Source: Falsiroseomonas frigidaquae
GTDB lineage: Bacteria > Pseudomonadota > Alphaproteobacteria > Acetobacterales > Acetobacteraceae
Length of the DNA stretch: 64,000 bases
Assembly (NCBI RefSeq): GCF_012163145.1
Contig: NZ_JAAVTX010000011.1
Location: forward strand, 25,344-89,343
Reading direction: 5' to 3'
The translations under genes were made by a program, and so were the position numbers. Under the pieces are notes generated by a model that saw only the letters and a program-made list of their open reading frames with translations, did no database searches and was not told the origin of the DNA. Shown piece after piece: positions 1 to 8,946 of the stretch; within the stretch, counting starts at the first letter, position 1; each line of letters begins with the position of its first letter.

Positions 1-691
1 CGGTTTCTCCCCCTGGGCCGCCAGGCATCACCGCCATCCCCCACCAGGCCAGCCACTCTGCCGCCGCCGCCTTGGCCGCCTCGGGCGCGGCGGTGAGCCA
101 GCCGGGTTCCCCTGCCGCCAGCGCCGCCGCGGCCGCCATCCCATCCGCGCAGCCACGCCCGAGCGTTGCGAACAGGCGCGGTACCGCCAGGGCCTCGGGC
201 ACCGCCTCCGGCAAGGCAGCCGCCCGCGCCGTGGTGTCCAGCGGATAAGCGGCCAGCAGCGCCGCACGGCCCTCCGGCCATCCCGCCTCCTCGAAGGCCG
301 TCGCGAGCAGGCTGCCGCCCTCGGCGCGCTGGCGCAGCCCCGGCCCGCCCGGCGCCGCCGGCTCTGCCTCCACCAGGGGGTCGAGCGGCATGCCGGGCGG
401 CAGCGGCCGAACCGGATGGCCGGCGGCGGGGTCGCCGGGCTGCCAGGCGGTGATGCGGGTCGCCTTGACCCGCGCCTGGACCGACAGCGGCGTGCCGGCA
501 TCCTCGCCCTCGAACTCGCCGAACTGCCATTGCCGCGCGAGCAGCCAAAGCGGGTCGTGCAGCCGCGCCTCCAGCCCCGGCGTCGGGTCGCCGGAGACCG
601 AGCGTGGCTCCAGGCGCGTCCAGGCCGGAGGTTCGGTGAGCACCTGCGTCAGCAGGCCGGACATGCGCTCCGCAACCAGCAGGTCACTCAT
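1..691 (-). CDS. conserved protein of giant-protein operon (partial, C-terminus outside window)
   Basis: Open from an ATG at 691 to the window edge, giving at least 230 residues; the C-terminus lies outside. The start overlaps the stop of the 1549-residue gene upstream in an ATGA arrangement, so it is the fourth gene of the operon. The N-terminal region contains the motif LLARQWQFGEFEGEDAG around residues 48-64, which I have met in uncharacterised proteins that travel with similar large proteins; this is memory-based, not a search. No signal peptide or membrane segment is visible. Alanine- and leucine-rich with many Trp and Pro, as in its neighbours. Function unknown. Confidence 0.75.
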   Translation of the reverse strand, partial: MSDLLVAERMSGLLTQVLTEPPAWTRLEPRSVSGDPTPGLEARLHDPLWLLARQWQFGEFEGEDAGTPLSVQARVKATRITAWQPGDPAAGHPVRPLPPGMPLDPLVEAEPAAPGGPGLRQRAEGGSLLATAFEEAGWPEGRAALLAAYPLDTTARAAALPEAVPEALAVPRLFATLGRGCADGMAAAAALAAGEPGWLTAAPEAAKAAAAEWLAWWGMAVMPGGPGGET

Positions 692-3600
692 CGATTGGCC
701 TCCTTCATCGCGGTGATCGGCCCGGTCTTGATGATCCGGCCGGCAAGCGCGCCAAGGCGCAGCACCGGCTCGCCCTGCAACGACGCGGTCCGGGTGTAGA
801 GCGCGGGCAGCAGCGCGGCGGCGCCGACCGTGTGTTCCAGCACCACGCCGCGCAGCTTCGCCAGCTCCAGCGTCTCCCGCAGCGTGGTCAGCAGCGCAGC
901 GCTGTCCCAGCGTCGCGCCGGATCGGGCGGCACGGCGAGCAGCCAGGCGTTCGGCGCCCGGGCATTGGGCGCGGCGGCGTGGAAGGCGACACCGGTGGTT
1001 ACACGCGGCCTCGGGGCCGGCGGCGGCTCGCCCGGCTTCGGTGCGCCGGCACGGGCCCGCAGCGGCAGGGTCTCCACCCACTCGTCCAGCACCAGCGCGC
1101 CGACGCTGGCGGCAGGATCGGGCGCGCCCAGCAGGTCGAGCATCCAGGCGACCACCGGCGTCCCCGGCGTCGGCTCGCCTTCGCCCAGTGGCAGGCCGAT
1201 CCAGCGCGCGGGGGGCTCGGGCCCTGGCCCGGCCTGCTGTGCGATGCGCAGCATGGGCGGGGCGCCGGTGACCTCGGCCAGCAGGATCGCCTCCGCAAGC
1301 CGGCGCGCGCCGTCGCGCACCGAGGCGGCATCGGCCAGCCAGCGGCGCGCCGCGGCCCGCGTGGCGCCGGGCGGCGGTGCGGCCAGTGCCTCATCCCAGC
1401 CATCCGCGGCGGGTGCGGGCGCCAGCATGGGCAGCAGGCGGAAGCCTTCCCCGAAGATCGCCTCCGCCGCCTCGGCCAGGCTGGCAGCGCTTGCAGGCCG
1501 CGCCAGCGCCGCCTCGGCCGTGCCGATCCGCCGCGCCGCCTCGGCCAGCGCCAGCTCGGCAACTGCGCCGAGGTCGCCGCCGCCGCCGGCCAGGACGTCG
1601 GCCCGGCTGAAGCCCGGCGCCACGATGCCGAAGCCGGCCAGGCCCTCCATCGCGTCGCGTACCTGCGCCGCCGGGGCACCGGCCTCGATCTGCGAGTCCA
1701 GCGCCTCCGCCCGGTCTTCCAGGCCCGCGAGCGCTGCCCGCAGCCGCGCCTCGGCGGCCGACAGCCAGGCCGGATCGACCTGCCGCGCCACCGGCAGGTT
1801 CGGCACGCCGAGATCGATCGGCAGCGCCGGGCGCCCGGCCGAGAGCAGCCCGCGCAGGGCCGTGGCCAGCGCATGCACGTCGCCGATGGCCCGCAGCCCC
1901 GGCGCCCAGCCTGGCTTCGGCGCCTCCGCCAGCGGGGCCTCCGGCGGCAGGTCGGGCAGCGCGGCGCGCAGGCGCTGGTCGAAGCCGGCGCGATCCGCCG
2001 CGTCATACAGCAGGTCGAGCGCGGCGCGCCCGGCTGCCGCCAGCGTCAGCGGCGTCCCGTCGGCGGCGGCACCGACGACGATGGTAGCCGGGTCGCCGAG
2101 GCGGGCCGCCGCCCAGGCCTCCAGCGCCGGCTCGGCCGCGGCGCGCGGGCGGCTGGCATCCCAGCCCGCCGCCGGCGCCGGTGGCGCGCCAAGCACGCCC
2201 AGCATCAGCCGGTGCGCGACCGGCAGGCCCTCGGCCGGCGTCGTGACCACCTGCGGAACCGGCGCCGGCGCCTCGCCATTGCCTGCGGCATCCAGCGCCG
2301 CCCCTGCCCGCGCCAGGTTGCCCTGCACGAGCTGGTGGACGGATTCCGCCATCAGCAGGTCGCCCACCGCATCCAGCGCGTCCTGCGCCTCCGCCACCGC
2401 GCGCTCCAGTGTCGCTCGCTCCGCGGCCGAGACCGGCGGCCAGTCGCCCGTCAGGTAGGGGTTGTCGGCCGGCCGCTGCGAGAGCCGCGCGACCACCGCC
2501 TCGGCGTTCCAGCCCGTCACCAGCAACACGCCGTCCACGACGTTGGCCGCCGCCACCGCTTCCTGCGCCGCGCGGCCGGCCTCGTCGGCAGCGGCGTCGC
2601 GATCGGTCAGCCGGCCCTGCGTCAGCGGCGCGACGGCGCGCAGCGAGCGGACCAGCCGCGCCGCGCCGCCCTCATGCATCACCCGTTCCACCCGATAGCC
2701 CAGCAGCGCGCCGAGCGGCTGGCCCTGGCGCATCCCGTCGATCAGCTCCAGCGCCCGCCGCACCCGCATGCTGCCGAGGTCGATGGCGAAGGCGCCTTCG
2801 CCGCCGGCTGCCTGCTGCTGCATCCAGGCGCTTCGCAGCACGCCGGCTGTCGCCGCATGGGCCAGGCTCGGCGCATGGATGAAGCCGCCATCGGCCTGGC
2901 GGCCGCGGCCCGGCACGATGCCTTCCACCCAGCCATAGGCGCCGATCTGCACGCCGCGCGGCCGCGCCGCCCGCATCGCCACCCGCCGGCGCTCCACCAG
3001 GGCGGTAACCCAGGCGTCCAGCCGGTGAGAGGCGGTGTCGAGGGTTTCCGAAAGCAGCAGGCGCCGCTGGTCGAGCGGCACCTGCGCAAGTTCGGCCAGC
3101 GCGCCACGCAGTTCCGCCATCCGCGCCTGCGCTTCGAACCAGCCCTGCAGCGCGAAGCGGTCGAAGGTGGCGGCGACGCCGGAGGACTTGGCCTGGGTCG
3201 CCAGCTCCGCGAAGCTGCTGGTCGTCGTGGCGACCGGCTGGAACGCCCGAAGCGTCGGCCGCTCCGCAATGCCGGAGGCCACGCGCAGCTCCGCCGCGAC
3301 CGCCGCCAGCGTCTCCGCTGCGGCGACGGGCGCAACCTGCGGCGCGATGCTTTCGACCCGCCGGGCAAGGCCGGCCACGCGTTCGCGCAGCGGCGGGTCG
3401 AGCGTGGGTGCGACGCGATTGAACACCTCCATCACCCGCTGCCCGGCCGTGGCCCGCACCTCGAGCAGGGCGGCGTCCATCGAGATGGCCAGCAGGGCCT
3501 GCAGCAGGCTGTTCGGCTGGCCGGCGCGCTGCTCCAGCAGCGCGGCGATGAAGGCCGGGTCGTCCTCGGCCACATGCGGCAGCGGCAGGTGGCGGTCCTG

Positions 3601-5337
3601 CCTGCCGAGGAAGCCGATGCGCGACCGCGGGCTGGAGAGGTTCACCAGGTCGTGCCAGATCGCCTGTTCCAGCGCGGCTTCCAGCAGCATCTCCTGCGGG
3701 TCGCCGCCCGATGCCCTGATGCCGAGCCCAGTCGCCTCCTCCGACAGCACCTGGCGGACGAAGACGGCGAAGGAGACCGGGGCGGTGCCCAGCGCGTCCC
3801 GCATCGCCTCGGGCGGCGTCCCCGGCGCCGGGCGCGGCACCCGGCCGATGCCACCGCGCCACCAGCCGCGCGCACGCCGCAGTATCTGCGCGAGGCCCTT
3901 CTCGAAGGCGTCGCCCGGCGTGGCCACCCAGGGCCCGTCCAGCGCGCCGGCCGGCAGCAGGCCATAGGGCTGGTGGCCGATGCGCAGCGTCGGCAGCGGT
4001 CCGCGTCCCCGGACGTGGTCGCGGTGCAGCCTCCGTCCCGCCTCCCGCATGTCATCGGACAGCGCGGCGCCAGCCTGGCCGACGCTGTTGATCCGGTCGA
4101 GGAAGCTACCCCAGCTGGCGTTCCACAGGGCGGTATTGGCCGCCCGCGCCGCCGGCTGCTCCCGCGCCTCCGCCCCCTCCAGCCCGGCGAGCACGGCGGG
4201 ATCGAGACCGAGCGCCGCGGCCAGCACCGCCGCCGCGCTGCCCTCGGCCACGGCCGGCGGGTCGAGCGCGGGGCGCTGCGGGTCGGGCCGGCGCTGCCAG
4301 GCGGCACGCGCCGCCTCCCCGTTATTGGTCGGCGTGCCCTGCCGCACCAGCGCGAGGCCGGCGCCGAAGCGGTGCGCGCGCAGCAGGTCGGTCAGCTCCG
4401 CGGCCGCTTCCTCCGCACCGAGGCTACGACGCAGGCCAAAGGCGAAAAGCTGGTCCACCGGCGCGCCGCGCCGCGCCAGCGGCACCGTCACCGCCAGCCC
4501 CAATTCCAGCGCACGCTCATAATCCGCGATCCATTCGGTGCCGGGGGCGAGCCGCACGCCGCCGGCCTCCACCAGCGTCGCCTCCTCGGTCGGCACCAGG
4601 GCGGCGGGGAGCAGCGCGGGGATCTGGTTGCCGGTGGCCTCGGAGGGCTGGCCAGCCTGCAGGGCGACCACGCGGAACCGGTCCGGCAGCAGCCGGGCCG
4701 CGCCACCGATTCCCGCCGGTGCCAGGGTCGCCGGGAAAGCGGGGGCCTCGGTGGCGCGCGCGGCGAGGTTGGCGGGGCGCGTCGCCTCCCCCACCCAGGC
4801 CGCCCGGGCCCGCCCGACCCGCTCCACCAGGCCGCGCCAGGCGGCTTCCTGCTCCGCCTCCGCCCCGCGCCAGGCGGCGGTCCACCAGGCGAGGCCGGCG
4901 GCGCGCTCGGCCTCGGACAGCCCGCGCTCGAGCCTGTCCACATGGACGTCGTCCGGGAACAGCCGCACGCGCAGCGCGGTGCGGTCGGCGGTGTAGCGCG
5001 TCTCGATCCGCACCGGCAGCAGCAGCAGCGGCACGGCCGGATCGGCGTCGCAGGGATCGATCCGTGCGCCAAGCTGGCCGAGGGCGAGGCGTGCCGCCTC
5101 CTCCAGCCGCAGCCGGTCCGTCACCTGGGCGGCGGCGGCGGCGCGCAGGCCCTGGCGGGCATCCAGCGCCGCCCTGGCCCCCGCAAGGTTCCCCGCCGCC
5201 AGGCTGTGCGCCAGCCCCGCCTCCGTGGCCCCGGCCTGCGCCCCCAGGTCGCGGGCACGGGCAAGCGCGGTGTCGCGGTCCACGGCCTGCTGCCGGGCGG
5301 CGGCGCGCAGGGCTTCGAGGGATGGGTCCTCCGGCAT
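688..5337 (-). CDS. giant conserved protein, 1549 aa, unknown function
   Basis: Third gene of the minus-strand operon; starts 6 bp after the stop of the 1200-residue gene and ends in an ATGA overlap with the next gene. Visible features: an N-terminal helical region (about 1-95), then VPLLLLPVRIETRY and a following FPDDVHVD motif (about residues 103-132), a HQPYGLLPAGAL motif (near 460), and a later block with GAYGWVEGIVPGRG, IHAPSLAHAATAG and GQPLGALLGYRVER (roughly 800-920). These blocks look like those of a widespread uncharacterised family of very large bacterial proteins, but I know of no assigned role. No signal peptide or transmembrane segment is obvious, so it is probably cytoplasmic or exported by another route. 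A long open frame on the opposite strand here is a high-GC shadow. Confidence 0.85.
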   Translation of the reverse strand: MPEDPSLEALRAAARQQAVDRDTALARARDLGAQAGATEAGLAHSLAAGNLAGARAALDARQGLRAAAAAQVTDRLRLEEAARLALGQLGARIDPCDADPAVPLLLLPVRIETRYTADRTALRVRLFPDDVHVDRLERGLSEAERAAGLAWWTAAWRGAEAEQEAAWRGLVERVGRARAAWVGEATRPANLAARATEAPAFPATLAPAGIGGAARLLPDRFRVVALQAGQPSEATGNQIPALLPAALVPTEEATLVEAGGVRLAPGTEWIADYERALELGLAVTVPLARRGAPVDQLFAFGLRRSLGAEEAAAELTDLLRAHRFGAGLALVRQGTPTNNGEAARAAWQRRPDPQRPALDPPAVAEGSAAAVLAAALGLDPAVLAGLEGAEAREQPAARAANTALWNASWGSFLDRINSVGQAGAALSDDMREAGRRLHRDHVRGRGPLPTLRIGHQPYGLLPAGALDGPWVATPGDAFEKGLAQILRRARGWWRGGIGRVPRPAPGTPPEAMRDALGTAPVSFAVFVRQVLSEEATGLGIRASGGDPQEMLLEAALEQAIWHDLVNLSSPRSRIGFLGRQDRHLPLPHVAEDDPAFIAALLEQRAGQPNSLLQALLAISMDAALLEVRATAGQRVMEVFNRVAPTLDPPLRERVAGLARRVESIAPQVAPVAAAETLAAVAAELRVASGIAERPTLRAFQPVATTTSSFAELATQAKSSGVAATFDRFALQGWFEAQARMAELRGALAELAQVPLDQRRLLLSETLDTASHRLDAWVTALVERRRVAMRAARPRGVQIGAYGWVEGIVPGRGRQADGGFIHAPSLAHAATAGVLRSAWMQQQAAGGEGAFAIDLGSMRVRRALELIDGMRQGQPLGALLGYRVERVMHEGGAARLVRSLRAVAPLTQGRLTDRDAAADEAGRAAQEAVAAANVVDGVLLVTGWNAEAVVARLSQRPADNPYLTGDWPPVSAAERATLERAVAEAQDALDAVGDLLMAESVHQLVQGNLARAGAALDAAGNGEAPAPVPQVVTTPAEGLPVAHRLMLGVLGAPPAPAAGWDASRPRAAAEPALEAWAAARLGDPATIVVGAAADGTPLTLAAAGRAALDLLYDAADRAGFDQRLRAALPDLPPEAPLAEAPKPGWAPGLRAIGDVHALATALRGLLSAGRPALPIDLGVPNLPVARQVDPAWLSAAEARLRAALAGLEDRAEALDSQIEAGAPAAQVRDAMEGLAGFGIVAPGFSRADVLAGGGGDLGAVAELALAEAARRIGTAEAALARPASAASLAEAAEAIFGEGFRLLPMLAPAPAADGWDEALAAPPPGATRAAARRWLADAASVRDGARRLAEAILLAEVTGAPPMLRIAQQAGPGPEPPARWIGLPLGEGEPTPGTPVVAWMLDLLGAPDPAASVGALVLDEWVETLPLRARAGAPKPGEPPPAPRPRVTTGVAFHAAAPNARAPNAWLLAVPPDPARRWDSAALLTTLRETLELAKLRGVVLEHTVGAAALLPALYTRTASLQGEPVLRLGALAGRIIKTGPITAMKEANR

Positions 5338-5343
5338 GGCGCA

Positions 5344-8300
5344 TCACTCCGGGCGGGCGGGCGCGAGCAGCTTCCGCGCGTCGAATGCCGCGCGGACGGG
5401 GCTCTGGAGCAGGATGCGGGCGGTGCTCGCGGCATCGGCGCCCCAGGCGAGGCTGGCCGGCGCGCCGCCCGGATTGGCCAGGCCCGCCACGGCGCCAGGT
5501 GCCCCGGCGGCCAGGAACGGCCCCGCTGCTGCCATCGGCAGGGCGCCCCAGGACAGCGCATTCATGTTGCGCGGCGGCGGAGTGCGCCGGCCGGGCGCCG
5601 GCGCGTCCTCCGGCGGCAGGTCGAGGCCGAAGCGCGGGCCGGTCGGAGGCTCCGCCAGCACGAACCACCATCGGGAGGCGGGTGCCGTGATCTCCTCCAC
5701 CGTCAGGTCGAAGCCGACCAGCAGGAGGTCCGGCGGCAGCGGCGCCTGGAACACCACGCGGCCCTTCTGGCCAGGGCCGGGCGGGGCGCCGAGCACGGGG
5801 CGGCCGGCCGCATCCGGTGCCGGCTGCGCCTCGATCGCCAGCGCCAGGACATCCGGGAAGCGGCGCACCAGCTCCGCCCGGATCGCCAGCACGACGATTG
5901 CCTTGGCATCCTCCGCCGCCAGATGCGACCCGAGCGGGGTGGCGCCGAAGCGGTGGATCTCGGCCTTCAGCTCATCCTGCCCGCCATCCCAGAAGCGGCG
6001 GAAATAGGTGCCGCGCTGGTCCGTTGGGTAGCCGCGCCACAGCAACTCCCGCCCCATCTCGTCCGACAGGCCGAGCAGGAAGGCTTCGGTGAAGGCCGGG
6101 TTGGTGGTCAGCAGCGTGACGAAATCGGTCTCCGCGAGCGCGCCAAGGCCGGGCACCAGCCAGTCCCGGTCATAGGCCTCGAGCGCCTGGTACATCGGCC
6201 GGTCGAAGCGCGGCGCCGCCATGATGGGGTTCAGCATGCCGTCATCGAACCAGCCCGCTGGCAGCGCACCCGGCCGCAGCGTCAGCCGCCCGAGCAGCGC
6301 CGCCGTCGCGGTGCGCGCCGGCGCCACGGCGTCCAGCAGCGCACCGCGATCGAGGGCGGCCGGGGCGCGATCCGGCAGCGTCGCCAAGACGCCGATGCCG
6401 CCGCCCTGCGCCAGGGCGGAAACGGCGTCGGCGATCTGCCGGAAGGGCGCCGGCGCCCGTTCCGCCAGCACGGCCTCGACCTGGCGGGAGGCGCGGGTGT
6501 CGAAGCGCTCCGCGAGCGGCAGGCGGATGGTGGCGGCGGCTTCGGGTGCCGGGGGAGCGCGCTCCGCGACCACTGCGCCACCGAGGTCCAGCCCGCCGAC
6601 GAGGGCCTCCCGCCGCAGCCGCCCGGTCGCGCTCAGGGAAAGCTGCGCGGCGGCCGGGGCGGGCGCCGCGAAAGCGGAGCCGGAGCGCGTGGTGGCAAGG
6701 GAAGGTCCCGGCGCCACCGCGGCCCCGCGGCGCAGCATCAGCCTTTCGTCGAGGCGCCCGCCGAGGCCGCCGCCGACCGGCGGCACGCGGATGCCGCCGG
6801 GGGTGCCCAGCGGCGCACCGCCAAGATCACCCGGCCGCGTCTGCGGCACGCTGGCCGGCGCGCGCTCGATGCGCAATTCGTCCCGCCGCTGGGGCGAGAC
6901 CATCAGCGGCACGCGCGCCTCCAGGCCGCGCAGCACCACCGTTGCGCGAACCGAGACGGCGCCGATACCGGCCGCGGCGATGCCGGACAGGATGGGGGCC
7001 AGGGATTCGACCCGCGCCGGCTCCACCGTGGCGTCGCGCGGCATCGCCTGCTCGACCAGCGCGGCGATGCGCTCCGCGGCCTGCATTCGCAGGTCGAGCC
7101 CGCCCTGCGGAACCGCCCAGCCGGCGGCCGGCGACTGCAGGCGGTCCACCACGCCGGGGCGGGCCGTGCCGGCCACCAGACGGTCCAGCGCGGGGGCGAG
7201 CTGCGCGTCACTTCCCACCCGGAAGGCGCGCCGCAACGTTTCCCGCGGCAGCGCCTCGATCGCGGCGCGGGACAGGCCGCCGACACCGTCGAGCGGCGCG
7301 CGGGCCACGCGCATGTCACGCAGCGCGCCGGCCTCGGCCACCATCGCGCGCGCGGCGCCGAGCTGCGAGGGCTGCCGCACCAGCGGCCCACCAAGGCGGA
7401 CGGCGCGCCGGAACGCCGCGGTCATCGCGGCGGGCGGCGTCGCGCTGCCTTCCAGCATCCCATGCACGGTCAGCGGCCCTGCGGCGACGCGGATCTGGCC
7501 CTGCACGCCACGCAGCACCTGCGCCAGGTCGCCGAGCGGCAGCTTCGCAACATGCCGCCGGTGCACGGCCCCGGCAACGAAGCGGCCGAACTGCATGCGG
7601 GTGATGCGCGCATTTGCCTGGCGCAGCGCACCCACCTGCAGCCAGGCCGCCTCCATCAGCGCTTCCTGGTCACGCCGCACCACGCGGGTGCCGAGACCGG
7701 CGATGATGCGGTGGACCGGCGTGGTGTTGAGCTGCGCGAACCAGTCGGCGTCGGCCGCCGCGGTATCGCCGGGCGGCGCGCCGAAGACGGGGCCGAGCCG
7801 CGGCGCGCCGCGCTGGAACCGCGCATAGAGCCGCGGCCCGACAAGCGGCAGATCAGGGTCGCCACCGGCCTCCGCATCCAGCCTGCCGCGAAGCGCGTCG
7901 CGCGCCGCCGCATCCCAGGCGGCGCCTTCCGCCGGCACGTCATCCGGTGGCGGTGCAGGCGAGACAAGGGCGCAGCGCAGCACCTGCACGTCGCCCGGCG
8001 CGCCATCGGCCAGCGGCGCGAGGCCGCCGCCCGGCTCGGCGGCATCGAGCAGCCGGCGCCCGACCTTCCAGGGGGCAGGCACACCATGGATGCGCTTGGC
8101 GAGCTGCTCGAAATCGCCCGCCTCACCGGTTGCAAAGCGCCAGGCATGGTAGGCCGGCAGCAGGATCTCGGCATTGGCGTCGGTACCATCCGCGGCCCGG
8201 GTCCAGGCGGGGCCAAGGCTGCCGCCGGGCAGGCCGAGACCGGCCCGCGCGCCGCAGTCGAAGGCCGGCACCACGCAGGCGATCCAGGACCGGCCGGCGG

Positions 8301-8946
8301 CCAGGCGGCGCGGGCAGATCAGCCGCGAGAGGTTGGCCGGCGCATGCGCATCGGAAAGCCGGTCCGGGATCTCCCCCTCCGGCGGCTGCCCCGCCACCTG
8401 CGCATGTGCAAAGGCCCAGGCATCATCGAGCGGCTGCAACTCGCCGGCGAGCGTGCGCAACCGCTGCGGCAGGCCGGATGGCCCCGGCTCCAGCCTCGCG
8501 GCTCGCGCGTCGCAGACCACCAGCACGATCCAGGGCGGCAGCCGCCCGCCGGCCGGCGGACGTGGCGTGAAGAGCCAGGGCAACTCCGGCCGGTCGAACT
8601 CGACATGGGCGAGGAAATTCTCCTCGGCATCCACGCAGCCATCCTCCGGCACACGGCGGATGATCTGCTGCGGGTCGAGGCCGAGCACGTCGCCCGGGCC
8701 GCGCAGCGTCAGCGTCTTGCCCACGACGCGCTCACCGGTGGCATCCCGCACGGTGACCGAGACGGCGACGGTGGCGCGCAGCGCATCGCCCTCCGGCGGC
8801 TGCAACGCGGCGGCGAGGCCGGAGCGGGCGTAGCCCACGAAGCTGTGGTCGCCGAGCCGCACCGCCTCGGGCCGGAAGGCGACGGCAGGCGCGATGCGCA
8901 ATGCGTTCGGGACAAAGGTCGCGATGCCGCTGAGGGATCCGCTCAT
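5344..8946 (-). CDS. giant conserved protein, 1200 aa, unknown function
   Basis: Second gene of the operon. The frame stays open further upstream, but the ATG at 8946 (MSGSLSGIATFVPNALR) is chosen because it forms an ATGA overlap with the stop of the DUF6603-like gene. Residues about 100-160 read as a beta-rich block with PWIVLVVCDARAARLEPG, followed near 245 by LLPAYHAWRFATGEAGDF, motifs I associate with the same uncharacterised multi-gene family as its neighbours. The C-terminal third has a long stretch with LLTTNPAFTEAFLLGL and GRELLWRGYPTDQRGT. No enzyme motif, signal peptide or membrane helix is recognised. It probably forms a complex with its co-encoded partners; that is inference from translational coupling. 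Confidence 0.85.
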   Translation of the reverse strand: MSGSLSGIATFVPNALRIAPAVAFRPEAVRLGDHSFVGYARSGLAAALQPPEGDALRATVAVSVTVRDATGERVVGKTLTLRGPGDVLGLDPQQIIRRVPEDGCVDAEENFLAHVEFDRPELPWLFTPRPPAGGRLPPWIVLVVCDARAARLEPGPSGLPQRLRTLAGELQPLDDAWAFAHAQVAGQPPEGEIPDRLSDAHAPANLSRLICPRRLAAGRSWIACVVPAFDCGARAGLGLPGGSLGPAWTRAADGTDANAEILLPAYHAWRFATGEAGDFEQLAKRIHGVPAPWKVGRRLLDAAEPGGGLAPLADGAPGDVQVLRCALVSPAPPPDDVPAEGAAWDAAARDALRGRLDAEAGGDPDLPLVGPRLYARFQRGAPRLGPVFGAPPGDTAAADADWFAQLNTTPVHRIIAGLGTRVVRRDQEALMEAAWLQVGALRQANARITRMQFGRFVAGAVHRRHVAKLPLGDLAQVLRGVQGQIRVAAGPLTVHGMLEGSATPPAAMTAAFRRAVRLGGPLVRQPSQLGAARAMVAEAGALRDMRVARAPLDGVGGLSRAAIEALPRETLRRAFRVGSDAQLAPALDRLVAGTARPGVVDRLQSPAAGWAVPQGGLDLRMQAAERIAALVEQAMPRDATVEPARVESLAPILSGIAAAGIGAVSVRATVVLRGLEARVPLMVSPQRRDELRIERAPASVPQTRPGDLGGAPLGTPGGIRVPPVGGGLGGRLDERLMLRRGAAVAPGPSLATTRSGSAFAAPAPAAAQLSLSATGRLRREALVGGLDLGGAVVAERAPPAPEAAATIRLPLAERFDTRASRQVEAVLAERAPAPFRQIADAVSALAQGGGIGVLATLPDRAPAALDRGALLDAVAPARTATAALLGRLTLRPGALPAGWFDDGMLNPIMAAPRFDRPMYQALEAYDRDWLVPGLGALAETDFVTLLTTNPAFTEAFLLGLSDEMGRELLWRGYPTDQRGTYFRRFWDGGQDELKAEIHRFGATPLGSHLAAEDAKAIVVLAIRAELVRRFPDVLALAIEAQPAPDAAGRPVLGAPPGPGQKGRVVFQAPLPPDLLLVGFDLTVEEITAPASRWWFVLAEPPTGPRFGLDLPPEDAPAPGRRTPPPRNMNALSWGALPMAAAGPFLAAGAPGAVAGLANPGGAPASLAWGADAASTARILLQSPVRAAFDARKLLAPARPE